From Agromyces mariniharenae (GTDB lineage: Bacteria > Actinomycetota > Actinomycetes > Actinomycetales > Microbacteriaceae): DNA of 64,000 bases. The notes beneath the pieces were generated by a model, which saw only the letters and a list, made by a program, of their open reading frames with translations, had not been told where the DNA came from and searched no databases. The position numbers and the translations under genes are program-made. Positions 57,329-64,000 of this stretch are shown here, in pieces (within the stretch, counting starts at the first letter, position 1; every line of letters starts with the position of its first letter). The stretch lies in the NCBI RefSeq assembly GCF_008122505.1, contig NZ_VSSB01000002.1, forward strand, positions 1 through 64,000. The letters run 5' to 3'.

Positions 57329-57789
57329 GCGCCTGCCCGTCGCTCGACTCGGGCGCGCGCCGCGTCGTGCGCGCGGCGGAGGAACCCGAGCACGGTCTCC
57401 ATCGTGCGCTCGCCGGGGACGACGACGCAGACCCAGCCGAGCGCGCCGTACACGGGATGCGGGTTGACGACGTCGGCCGCGGCGAAGTCCCGCGACCGCT
57501 CGAGACGCCTCGGCTCCTCGCCCGTGAGCTCGATGAACGTCGCGCGGTCGACGTGCACGTTCACGCGCCACCGGCCGACGGGGCCGAGGTCGGACGCGGT
57601 GTCGTCGGGGTAGTCCTTCGTGACGATCGTGCCGTAGGGCTGGGTGTGCTGCGGCATCCGCCCGTCGGGGGCGTAGTAGAAGAACGCGTCGCCCCACGCG
57701 AGCTCGGGCGTGCCGTCGCCGGGCCCGGGCACCACGACGAGGGCCCCGTCGAGGCCTTGCATCTGGTCGATGATCTGCTGCATGCTCAT
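57325..57789 (-). CDS. DUF6194 family protein
   Basis: The 154-residue protein has ALVVVPGPGDGTPELAWGDAFFYYAPDG, TIVTKDYPDDTAS, RWRVNVHVDRATF and DVVNPHPVYGALGWVCVVVPGERT, the DUF6194 layout. It is a small, probably soluble protein of unknown function. It shares a divergent promoter region with the double-MerR gene, so it is likely its target. The TAA stop overlaps the mazG stop by three bases, tail to tail. ATG 57789 is used; 57783 is possible. Confidence 0.82.
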   Translation of the reverse strand: MSMQQIIDQMQGLDGALVVVPGPGDGTPELAWGDAFFYYAPDGRMPQHTQPYGTIVTKDYPDDTASDLGPVGRWRVNVHVDRATFIELTGEEPRRLERSRDFAAADVVNPHPVYGALGWVCVVVPGERTMETVLGFLRRAHDAARARVERRAGA

Positions 57790-57791
57790 GG

Positions 57792-57809
57792 TTCAAGCAT
57801 GTGCTTGAA
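57792..57809. promoter_or_regulatory. TTCAAGCA dyad between DUF6194 and the double-MerR gene
   Basis: TTCAAGCA-TG-TGCTTGAA is a perfect eight-base-arm dyad, the form of many MerR-type operators in actinobacteria. It sits two bases from the DUF6194 ATG and 30 bases from the regulator's GTG start, so it can serve both. Confidence 0.75.
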
Positions 57810-57839
57810 GTGCATCTGTGGGGTTCGACGGGAGGGGAC

Positions 57840-58604
57840 GTGGAGCGGCATCCGCTGCGCACCGCCGACGTCGCTCGGGCGTCGGGCTATTCGCTGCAGC
57901 AGGTGCGCGACCTCGAGCGACTCGGCGTCATCCCGCCTGCAGCGCGGGCGGGCAACGGCTATCGCGCCTACGGTCCGATGCACGTGGTCGCACTCCGCGC
58001 CTATCGTGCGCTCGCGTTCGCGGCCGGCCCGGTGGTCGCGCGGCAGGTGCTCGCCGGCGTGTGGCGGCAGTCGATGCCGGATGCCGCGGCTGCGATCGGC
58101 GACGTCCACGTGCGGCTTGCGCGCCAGCGCGACGAGGTGCTGCAGGCGCGGCGGGCGCTCGCCGCGATCAGGGCCGAGGCCGGGTCGACGCACTCGCCTC
58201 CGCCACCGGCGGCGGAGGATCGCGACGCCCTGTCGATCACCGAGCTCGCCGGGGCGCTCGACGTGCGCACGTCGACGCTGCGCTTCTGGGAGCAGGAGGG
58301 GCTCGTGCACCCCGACCGGATCACGTCGCTCCGGGCCCGGCACTACGCGCCTCACGCCGTGCGAGAGGCGAGGATCGTCGCCGCCCTGCGGCGCGCCGGG
58401 TACGGCATCCCCGCAGTGCGGGAGCTCATGGGTGCGCTCGGGCATGCCGACGGGCTCGGCGAGGCCGACCGCATCCTGCAGGTGCGCTTGGACGGCATCG
58501 CCGCGCGCTCGGTCGCGCTCCTGCGCGCCGGCTCCGACCTGGCAGAGGTGCTCGCCGCGATCGCGGGCGACGCGGCGGGGCACGACGCATCGAGGCCCGC
58601 CTGA
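57840..58604 (+). CDS. regulator with two MerR-type DNA-binding regions
   Basis: The 254-residue protein has a MerR-like N-terminal HTH (RTADVARASGYSLQQVRDLERLGVIPPAARAGNGYRAYG, about 5-43) and a second one at about 134-170 (SITELAGALDVRTSTLRFWEQEGLVHPDR). Between them lies a helical stretch (ARQRDEVLQARRALAAI). The last part is helical and could be a dimer region. GTG 57840 follows GGGAGGGG. Two MerR-like HTH in one chain is unusual; it may bind the dyad as a monomer or sense differently. Confidence 0.85.
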   Translation: MERHPLRTADVARASGYSLQQVRDLERLGVIPPAARAGNGYRAYGPMHVVALRAYRALAFAAGPVVARQVLAGVWRQSMPDAAAAIGDVHVRLARQRDEVLQARRALAAIRAEAGSTHSPPPPAAEDRDALSITELAGALDVRTSTLRFWEQEGLVHPDRITSLRARHYAPHAVREARIVAALRRAGYGIPAVRELMGALGHADGLGEADRILQVRLDGIAARSVALLRAGSDLAEVLAAIAGDAAGHDASRPA

Positions 58605-58622
58605 GCCGGCTCCCGAGGCCGT

Positions 58623-59762
58623 CTACGCCACCCGGCTCCCGGCAGGCAGGCGCCGCGCCGGCACCTCGGTGCGCCGCCACGCCCAGAACAGCGCCCCGCC
58701 GCCGAGCAGCGCCTGGATCGTGAGGCCCACGAACCACGAGGGCACTGAACGGTCGTGGATCTCCTGCGGCGTCTCGGTGTCGCGCTGGACGTACTCGCCC
58801 GACGGGCGCCAGGTCGCGCAGTCGTCGATGAGCACGTCGGTCTCGGGCGCATGCTGCGCCGAGCGCACGCCGACCGCGATCCATCCGAAGAGGTCGCGCG
58901 GACTGCCGTACTCGTCGAACGTGCCCGGCGCGGCATCCGCCAGCACGACGTAGGGATTGGCGGCGAGGAAGCCCCAGACGAGGTCGAACCGCGGCGTCGG
59001 GTACTCGCGGATGACGGGCGGGAGGCACGGCGCCAGGCTGCCGGCCGGCGGCGGTCCGTCCTGCTCGAGCGCCTGCCAATCGACGCCGATGTAGGTCTGC
59101 CGCACGGTCGTCTGGATGGCGGTGCCGCCGAGGCCGAACGCGATGAGCGTGCCGATGCTGAGCGCCGCGACGACGAGATAGGTCACCGCGACGGAGAAGA
59201 GCGGCTTCGTGAGCACGCCCGAGAGCCCCACGCCGATCGCGGCGATGACGCCGAGCTCGATCGCGAGCACCAGGACCGAGACCATGATCGTGGCGGCCGA
59301 GACCTGCCCGAGCGCGACCGCGAAGACGAGGAACGGCACGGATGCCGCGAGGAACGCCAGCGCCGTGAGCCACGCCGCGATCCACTTGCCGACCACGAGC
59401 TGCGCCGTGGTGATGAGCGTGACCTGCGTGGTCGCGAGGGTGCCGGCGTCGCGCTCGCCGTTGATCGCGTTGCCGCTGAGCGCGGGGGAGACGAGCGTGC
59501 CGAGCAGCAGCACGAAGAAGACGATCGTCGAGAACACGCCGCCGCCGCCGTCGTCCCACGCGTTGGTCGCGAGCACGAGCAGCCCGGTGACGATCGTCAC
59601 GAGCAGCACGAACACGCCGAGCAGCACGTACCAGGCCACGCCGCGAACGCGCTGCTTGAGGTCGAGCGTCACGACGAGCCACATGCCGGCGAAGAAGCCG
59701 TCGTCGGGGCTCGGGTCGGCCGGACGAGCCTGCACCGGCGTCGTCCCGGGTGCGGCGCTCAT
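58623..59762 (-). CDS. ABC-2 type permease with large extracytoplasmic loop
   Basis: The 379-residue membrane protein has about six helices in the first 220 residues (LKQRVRGVAWYVLLGVFVLLVTI, GNAINGERDAGTLATTQVTL) and a last one near the end, with a loop of about 120 residues between. GERDAGTL is typical of ABC-2 export permeases. It works with the ATPase encoded before it (ATGA overlap). The substrate is unknown. Confidence 0.88.
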   Translation of the reverse strand: MSAAPGTTPVQARPADPSPDDGFFAGMWLVVTLDLKQRVRGVAWYVLLGVFVLLVTIVTGLLVLATNAWDDGGGGVFSTIVFFVLLLGTLVSPALSGNAINGERDAGTLATTQVTLITTAQLVVGKWIAAWLTALAFLAASVPFLVFAVALGQVSAATIMVSVLVLAIELGVIAAIGVGLSGVLTKPLFSVAVTYLVVAALSIGTLIAFGLGGTAIQTTVRQTYIGVDWQALEQDGPPPAGSLAPCLPPVIREYPTPRFDLVWGFLAANPYVVLADAAPGTFDEYGSPRDLFGWIAVGVRSAQHAPETDVLIDDCATWRPSGEYVQRDTETPQEIHDRSVPSWFVGLTIQALLGGGALFWAWRRTEVPARRLPAGSRVA

Positions 59763-60730
59763 GGGCGGGCCTCGCCGTCGATGCGCGCCGCCGGGTCGGG
59801 GGCGGATGCCGCCGGCGGCGCCCCGGCGCGGTTGAGGTCGAGGAACACGTGCTCGAGGTCGCCGACGGCGGGTGCGAAGGACGAGACCGGCACGCCCACG
59901 CTCACGAGGTGCGCGAGCAGCTGCGCGGCATCCGCCTCGCTCGCGAGCGGCACGATGGCGCCGAGGTGGTCCACGTGCGCGACGGTGCCGAAGCCCGCCG
60001 CGATGAGCGCCTCGCGGAGCCGCTCGGGATGCAGCGCCCGGAGCCGCCACTGCCGCGCCGTGCGTCCGGCGGCGGCGACGGCGTCGGCCGCGGCGGTCAC
60101 GCCGTCGGCGACGTACACGGCGGTGTCGGCCATCTCCTCGAGCTCGGCGAGCACGTGGCTCGACACGAGCACCGTCCTGCCCTGGCCCGCCAGGCGACGC
60201 ACGAGGTCGCGCAGCGCGACGCGCGCGCCCGGGTCGAGTCCCGACGCCGGCTCGTCGAGCAACAGCACCTCGGGATCGTGCACGAGCGCGCGGCCGAGGC
60301 TCAGGCGCTGCTTCTGCCCGCGCGAGAGCACGCGCGTGGGCCGGTCGGCGAGCGGCGCGAGGTCGACGAGGTCGATGAGCTGCGCGGCGCGAGCGGATGC
60401 CGCTTCCCTCGACATGCCGTACATGCGGGCGCTCGTCGCGAGCGCGTCGCGCACGGTGAGGGCGGGCCAGGAGCCGAGGGTGTCGGGCATCCAGCCGATG
60501 CGCGCACGCACCTGACGGGGTTCGGTGACCGGGTCGTGCCCGGCGATGCGGATGGAGCCCGCGTCGGGCGCGAGGAGCGTCGCGAGCATGAGGAGCAGCG
60601 TGGTCTTGCCGGCGCCGTTCGGCCCGATGAGGCCGGCCACCTGACGCGGGGCGACCGAGAAGCTCGCGTGCCGCACCGCCTCCACCTCGCCGAACGAGCG
60701 TGCGACCCCCTCGACCGTGATTCCCGCCAC
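59759..60730 (-). CDS. ABC transporter ATPase
   Basis: The 323-residue protein has Walker A GPNGAGKTT (about 36-44), signature LSRGQKQRLSLG, Walker B VLLLDEPASGLDP and SSHVLAELEEMAD. The signature has R in place of the second G of LSGGQ. A C-terminal region of about 90 residues follows. GTG 60730 is used after GGAGGC; TAGACT at about 60774 is a -10 box with a 36-base leader. It forms a pair with the permease. Confidence 0.9.
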   Translation of the reverse strand: MAGITVEGVARSFGEVEAVRHASFSVAPRQVAGLIGPNGAGKTTLLLMLATLLAPDAGSIRIAGHDPVTEPRQVRARIGWMPDTLGSWPALTVRDALATSARMYGMSREAASARAAQLIDLVDLAPLADRPTRVLSRGQKQRLSLGRALVHDPEVLLLDEPASGLDPGARVALRDLVRRLAGQGRTVLVSSHVLAELEEMADTAVYVADGVTAAADAVAAAGRTARQWRLRALHPERLREALIAAGFGTVAHVDHLGAIVPLASEADAAQLLAHLVSVGVPVSSFAPAVGDLEHVFLDLNRAGAPPAASAPDPAARIDGEARP

Positions 60731-60950
60731 CGCGCCGCCTCCGCCCCGTTCGCCACGTCGCAATCGGTCGAGTCTAGCGGCGGCATCCGACGTGGCGTCG
60801 AGAACGCGAGGAGTCTGTGGACACGCGTCGAGGTCGCGCGCGGAGGCGCGTCGGGGTCGCGTGCGCACCGACGTCGGCGTACGGTCGGGGCAGGCGCATC
60901 ACGCATCACCGCACGCATCACCGCACGGCGACGAGGGGATCGAGGGCGAC

Positions 60951-61394
60951 ATGGGCATCGAGGAGGAGCGGCTCGCCGAGTTCTTCGACGAGTACGCCGC
61001 GGCGCTGCGGGAGTTCGACGCCGAGGCGACCGCCCGGCTATGGGGCCTGCCCGGCATGATCGTCACCGACGACTTCGCGGGCGCGCTCGAGAGCCGCGCC
61101 GACATGGCCGCCGGGCTCGCGTCGTCGTACCCGCTCTACCGACGCCTCGGGCTCGAGTCCGCGCTGCCCGAGATCCTCGCCGTCAGCGCGCTCACCGACC
61201 GGATCTCGCTCGTCCGGGTGCGCTGGAGCTACCTCGACGCGGTCGACGAGGTCATCGTCACGACCGACTACGAGTACCTCGTGCGCGACGACGCCGACGC
61301 GCTGCACGTCTACCTCGCCGTGGGCATCGACGAGGCGGACGCGCTGCAGCGCGCCGCGCGCACGCGCGGCGTCGACCTCGACCTGTTCGGGTGA
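60951..61394 (+). CDS. NTF2-like / SnoaL-like hypothetical protein
   Basis: The 147-residue protein has an NTF2-like layout: a first helix pair (LAEFFDEYAAALREFDAEATARLWGLPG), then strands (ISLVRVRWSYLDAV, IVTTDYEYLVRDDADALHVYLAV). It may bind a small molecule; no catalytic site is obvious. Start ATG at 60951; a CATCACCGCACG repeat lies just before it. Confidence 0.7.
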   Translation: MGIEEERLAEFFDEYAAALREFDAEATARLWGLPGMIVTDDFAGALESRADMAAGLASSYPLYRRLGLESALPEILAVSALTDRISLVRVRWSYLDAVDEVIVTTDYEYLVRDDADALHVYLAVGIDEADALQRAARTRGVDLDLFG

Positions 61395-61446
61395 GGCCCG
61401 GCATCCGTCGCGGGATCGCTTCACCCGTGCTGGAAGAATGGTCGGC

Positions 61447-62715
61447 ATGGCCGCATCCGTCACCCCTCCGCGCGGCATGCGCGACTTCCTCCCCGCCGAG
61501 AAGGCCCGGCGCGAGCACGCCCTCGGCGTGATCCGCGACGTCTACGCGGCGCACGGCTTCGATGAGATCGAGACGCCCGTGATGGAGGACTCCTCGCGGC
61601 TGCACGCCGGCCTCGGCGGCGACAACGAGAAGCTCGCGTTCGCCGTGATGAAGCGCGGCCTCACCGCCGACGACCTGGCGGCCGCCGCGGCATCCGGTGA
61701 GACGCTCTCGCTCGCCGACCTCGGCCTGCGCTACGACCTGACCGTGCCGCTCGCACGGTTCTACGCGACGCACCGCGCCGCGCTGCCGCCGGTCTTCCGG
61801 GCGATCCAGATCGCGCCGGTCTGGCGAGCCGAGCGTCCGCAGAAGGGTCGTTACCGCCAGTTCGTGCAGTGCGACATCGACATCATCGGCGAGGCCGGAG
61901 CGCTCGCCGAGCTCGAGCTGCTCACCGCCACGCTCGCCACGCTCGACGCGCTCGGGCTCGGCGGCTGCACGATCCGCCTCAACGACCGGCGCATCCTCGG
62001 CGGCATCCTGTCGTCGTGGAACGTGCCCGACCAACTGCGCGAGCGCGCGCTCATCACGATCGACAAGCTCGACAAGATCGGCACCGCCGGCGTCGCGGCC
62101 GAGCTCGTCGAGCTCGGGGCGGTCGACGCGTCGACGGAGGTCGCGGCGCAGCTCGAGGCGCTCACGGCCGCCGACTGGCACCTGCACGACGGCGTCGTAG
62201 CCCCGCCCGCGTGGCTCGACCTCGACGCCTACCGCGACCTGCTCGCGCTGCGCGAGGCGCTGCCCGACGCGGCGATCGAGTTCGACCCCACGCTCGTGCG
62301 CGGCATGGGCTACTACACCGGCACGATCTTCGAGATCGCCCACCCCGACTTCGGCTACTCCCTGGGCGGCGGCGGACGCTACGACCACATGATCGGGCGC
62401 TTCCTCGGCCAGGAGGTGCCGGCGTGCGGCTTCTCGATCGGGTTCGAGCGCATCGTCGACCTCCTCGCGATCCGCGACCACTCGCGCCCGCGCGCGGTCG
62501 TGCTGGTGTACGACCCCGACGTGTCCCCGTCGGAGCTGCTGCGCCTGAAGGACGAGCTCGTGTCGGGCGGCACCCGCGTGCGCCTCGAGCGCCGCGTCAA
62601 GAACCTGCGCGCCCTGCTCGACCGCGTGTCGGCCGACGGCTTCGACGCGTTCGCTCAGGTCGGCGCCGACACGACGGATGCCGCCTCCCTCGCGTTCCGC
62701 GACCTGTCCTCGTAG
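61447..62715 (+). CDS. hisS: histidyl-tRNA synthetase
   Basis: The 422-residue class II synthetase has TPPRGMRDFLPAEKARR, motif 2 (RAERPQKGRYRQFVQCDIDIIG), and the two His motifs LVRGMGYYTGTIFEI and GGGRYDHMIGRF, plus GFSIGFERIVDLL. It charges tRNA-His. ATG 61447 is preferred over 61438; AAGAAT lies seven bases before it, a weak -10. Confidence 0.96.
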   Translation: MAASVTPPRGMRDFLPAEKARREHALGVIRDVYAAHGFDEIETPVMEDSSRLHAGLGGDNEKLAFAVMKRGLTADDLAAAAASGETLSLADLGLRYDLTVPLARFYATHRAALPPVFRAIQIAPVWRAERPQKGRYRQFVQCDIDIIGEAGALAELELLTATLATLDALGLGGCTIRLNDRRILGGILSSWNVPDQLRERALITIDKLDKIGTAGVAAELVELGAVDASTEVAAQLEALTAADWHLHDGVVAPPAWLDLDAYRDLLALREALPDAAIEFDPTLVRGMGYYTGTIFEIAHPDFGYSLGGGGRYDHMIGRFLGQEVPACGFSIGFERIVDLLAIRDHSRPRAVVLVYDPDVSPSELLRLKDELVSGGTRVRLERRVKNLRALLDRVSADGFDAFAQVGADTTDAASLAFRDLSS

Positions 62716-62781
62716 CCGCCACCGCGTCGCCGCGCCCGCGCTCGCCGCATCCCCGGAGTCGCTCTCCGCGCACCACTCCGC

Positions 62782-62838
62782 CGAACCGGCGCGGATGCAG
62801 GGTCCCGAGGCGCCGAACCCTGCATCAGCGCCGGTTCG
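62782..62838. repeat. hairpin with ATGCAGGGT core, after hisS
   Basis: CGAACCGGCGC-GG-ATGCAGGGT (62782-62803) has an inverted copy (ACCCTGCAT-CA-GCGCCGGTTCG, to 62838). The two arms match over 20 of 22 bases. It lies 67 bases after the hisS stop and may end the transcript. A similar hairpin lies at 63842. Confidence 0.75.
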
Positions 62839-62906
62839 ATCCAATTCGCGCCTCACCCTGTGGAGAGTCCGTTTTCCCGCCGTACGTCGACCGGCACGCT
62901 GGGCGC

Positions 62907-63824
62907 GTGGCCCGTCGATCGCCGCTCCCGCCGTACCTCTCCGGAGCCAGCTTCAGCGTCGCGGACCACGCCTTCCACGGTGCCTCTCGCAACCGCCTCG
63001 TCGCCGCCGACATGCAGCGGCCGTTCACCGCGGTCCGTTCGGTAGGACTCGATCTCGCGGACGTGGCGGAGCGCTGCCGTGCCTACGAGCCCTTGCTCCG
63101 GCCGGGCGAGGCGTTCAGCCACCTGACTGCGGCGGAGCTGTTCGGCGTGCCGACGCCGAGTAGGTCCCACGCCCTGCATCTCTTGGCGCCGCCCGGGGCG
63201 ACGAGGGCTCGTGGGCGAGGAGTCGTCGGCCACGAGGCATCCGTCGGGGCGCCGATCGTGTTGCATCGCGATCTGCCGGTGGTCGCACCGGCCCACGTGT
63301 GGTGCCAGCTTGCGAGCGCGCTCGCTCTCGACGACCTGATCGCCGTTGGCGATGCGATCGTCACTGGGCGACGGAGGGGTGTGGTGCGTGCTCCTGCACT
63401 CGCATCGCTGCGCGATCTCCGAAGCGCGGTCGATGCATGGGGATCCCGTCGCGGAGCGCGAGCGCTTGCGTCCGCTCTGCCGCGCGTACGCGTCGGCGCG
63501 GAGTCGAGACGTGAGACGCACACGCGGCTGGTCCTGGTCGACGCGGGTCTGCCGGAGCCGATCCCCAACCCGCCGATCCGGCTCGCGAACGGCGAAGTGC
63601 GGCATCCGGATCTCGCCTACGTCCAGTGGCGCATCGCGTTCGAGTACCTCGGCGACCGGCACCGTGACGATCGGTCGCGGTGGCAGGGGGACATCCGTCG
63701 GCGACGGGAGTTCGAGCGCAGCGGCTGGCGGGTGATCGACGTGACTGCGGACGATCTCGGCCCGGCCCGTCTCGAGTTCCTCGCGTCAGTGCGTGGGCTC
63801 CTGGCGACGATCGGGCGGTCGTGA
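62907..63824 (+). CDS. endonuclease-like protein of the DUF559/Vsr-like group
   Basis: The 305-residue protein has an N-terminal part rich in helices (AFHGASRNRLVAADM, then AFSHLTAAELFGVPTP), a middle domain, and a C-terminal nuclease-like stretch (RHPDLAYVQWRIAFEYLGDRHRDDRSRWQGDIRRRREFERSGWRVIDVTADD in pieces) with Asp-Glu-x-Tyr and the E-R-S-G-W-R-V motif of Vsr-like endonuclease folds. Such proteins are common in Microbacteriaceae. Function unknown. GTG 62907 follows CACGCT and six bases. Hairpins flank it. Confidence 0.72.
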   Translation: MARRSPLPPYLSGASFSVADHAFHGASRNRLVAADMQRPFTAVRSVGLDLADVAERCRAYEPLLRPGEAFSHLTAAELFGVPTPSRSHALHLLAPPGATRARGRGVVGHEASVGAPIVLHRDLPVVAPAHVWCQLASALALDDLIAVGDAIVTGRRRGVVRAPALASLRDLRSAVDAWGSRRGARALASALPRVRVGAESRRETHTRLVLVDAGLPEPIPNPPIRLANGEVRHPDLAYVQWRIAFEYLGDRHRDDRSRWQGDIRRRREFERSGWRVIDVTADDLGPARLEFLASVRGLLATIGRS

Positions 63825-63841
63825 CGTCGAAAGGCGCCGAT

Positions 63842-63890
63842 CCGTCGTAGATGCACGGTCCCGGTCGAACGAACCCTGCATCTGCGACGG
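63842..63890. repeat. second ATGCA-core hairpin
   Basis: CCGTCGTAGATGCACGGT and ACCCTGCATCTGCGACGG form a hairpin with two mismatches. It begins 18 bases after the nuclease-like gene. It shares GATGCA(C/G)GGTCCC and GAACCCTGCATC with the hairpin at 62782. Confidence 0.75.
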
Positions 63891-63932
63891 CTCGGTGAGC
63901 GGATGCCGCGGTGCGATGTGCGGCGCGAGCGA

Positions 63933-63960
63933 GCGGATGCCGCGCGCCCGCGGCATCCGC
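63933..63960. terminator. GGATGCC stem-loop near the window end
   Basis: GCGGATGCCGCG and its exact complement form a 12-bp stem with a four-base loop (CGCC). It lies between the nuclease-like gene and a TAGACT box and may insulate the two. Confidence 0.6.
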
Positions 63961-63987
63961 GGCACGTCACGCGTGAGCGCGCCTCAC

Positions 63988-63993
63988 TAGACT
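63988..63993 (+). promoter_or_regulatory. -10 box for a gene that starts just outside the window
   Basis: TAGACT lies seven bases before base 64000. The same hexamer precedes mfd and the P450 by six bases, so a start codon is expected at about 64000-64002. Confidence 0.55.
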
Positions 63994-64000
63994 GGCTGGC

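Noticed and set aside
1..64000. CRISPR array, prophage or insertion sequence
   Set aside because: No regular spacer-repeat array, integrase, transposase or phage structural gene was seen on either strand.

Overview
The window is a 64 kb piece of a high-GC actinobacterial chromosome. Codon use, the very frequent heptamer GGATGCC/GGCATCC, start codons placed right behind TANNNT -10 boxes, and gene content (DUF3054, DUF6194, an endonuclease-like protein seen in many relatives) all suggest the family Microbacteriaceae, perhaps an Agromyces-like genus. The genus is an inference from pattern recognition, not from a database search. I see no phage, plasmid, transposase or CRISPR array. It reads as core chromosome with small accessory insertions.

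Layout. 1-464: end of an rRNA operon (23S 3' end, 5S, terminator). 0.5-12 kb: mostly single genes: a DUF255 thioredoxin-fold protein, DUF3054 plus PnuC, a small gene interrupted by a stop codon, an RBBP9-like hydrolase, a NPPF-type methyltransferase, a J-domain/NERD-like fusion, an M18 aminopeptidase, two rhodanese-type proteins and L-serine dehydratase. 12.2-15.5 kb: a leftward operon of a ribbon-helix-helix regulator, a DUF4097 protein and a DrrAB-like ABC exporter, with a dense array of TGACACCA operator sites over its promoter. 15.6-26.2 kb: an acetyltransferase, metY with a CoA-binding protein, an isochorismatase-like hydrolase, a guanidine-III riboswitch in front of a Gdx-type SMR exporter, a four-gene coupled unit (membrane protein, XRE regulator, two MDR oxidoreductases), a YeiH-like transporter with protein mannosyltransferase, and rsmI.

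26.4-42.9 kb: housekeeping genes metG-tatD-rsmA, ispE, an ABC-F ATPase carrying a palindromic repeat inside its reading frame, the methionine importer metQNI, a MarR regulator, tRNA-Gln placed one base before glmU, prs and a fatty acyl-CoA ligase. 43-57 kb: small membrane proteins (DUF202), the pentose phosphate/gluconate pair gnd and gntK facing apart, rplY-pth, RNase HI, mfd, a lone cytochrome P450, nhaA, a LysE-type exporter and mazG. 57.3-64 kb: a DUF6194 protein facing a protein with two MerR-type DNA-binding regions, an ABC-2 transporter pair, hisS, and an endonuclease-like protein bracketed by related hairpins.

The order pmt/rsmI/metG/tatD/rsmA/ispE ... glmU/prs/rplY/pth/mfd/mazG resembles the conserved actinobacterial block known from Mycobacterium, but without rpfB between tatD and rsmA. 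The most interesting signals are regulatory: the operator array at 15.45-15.55 kb, the riboswitch at 19.4 kb, widespread leaderless-type promoters, the tRNA-glmU junction, a MerR-type promoter at 47.9 kb, and several families of hairpin repeats.
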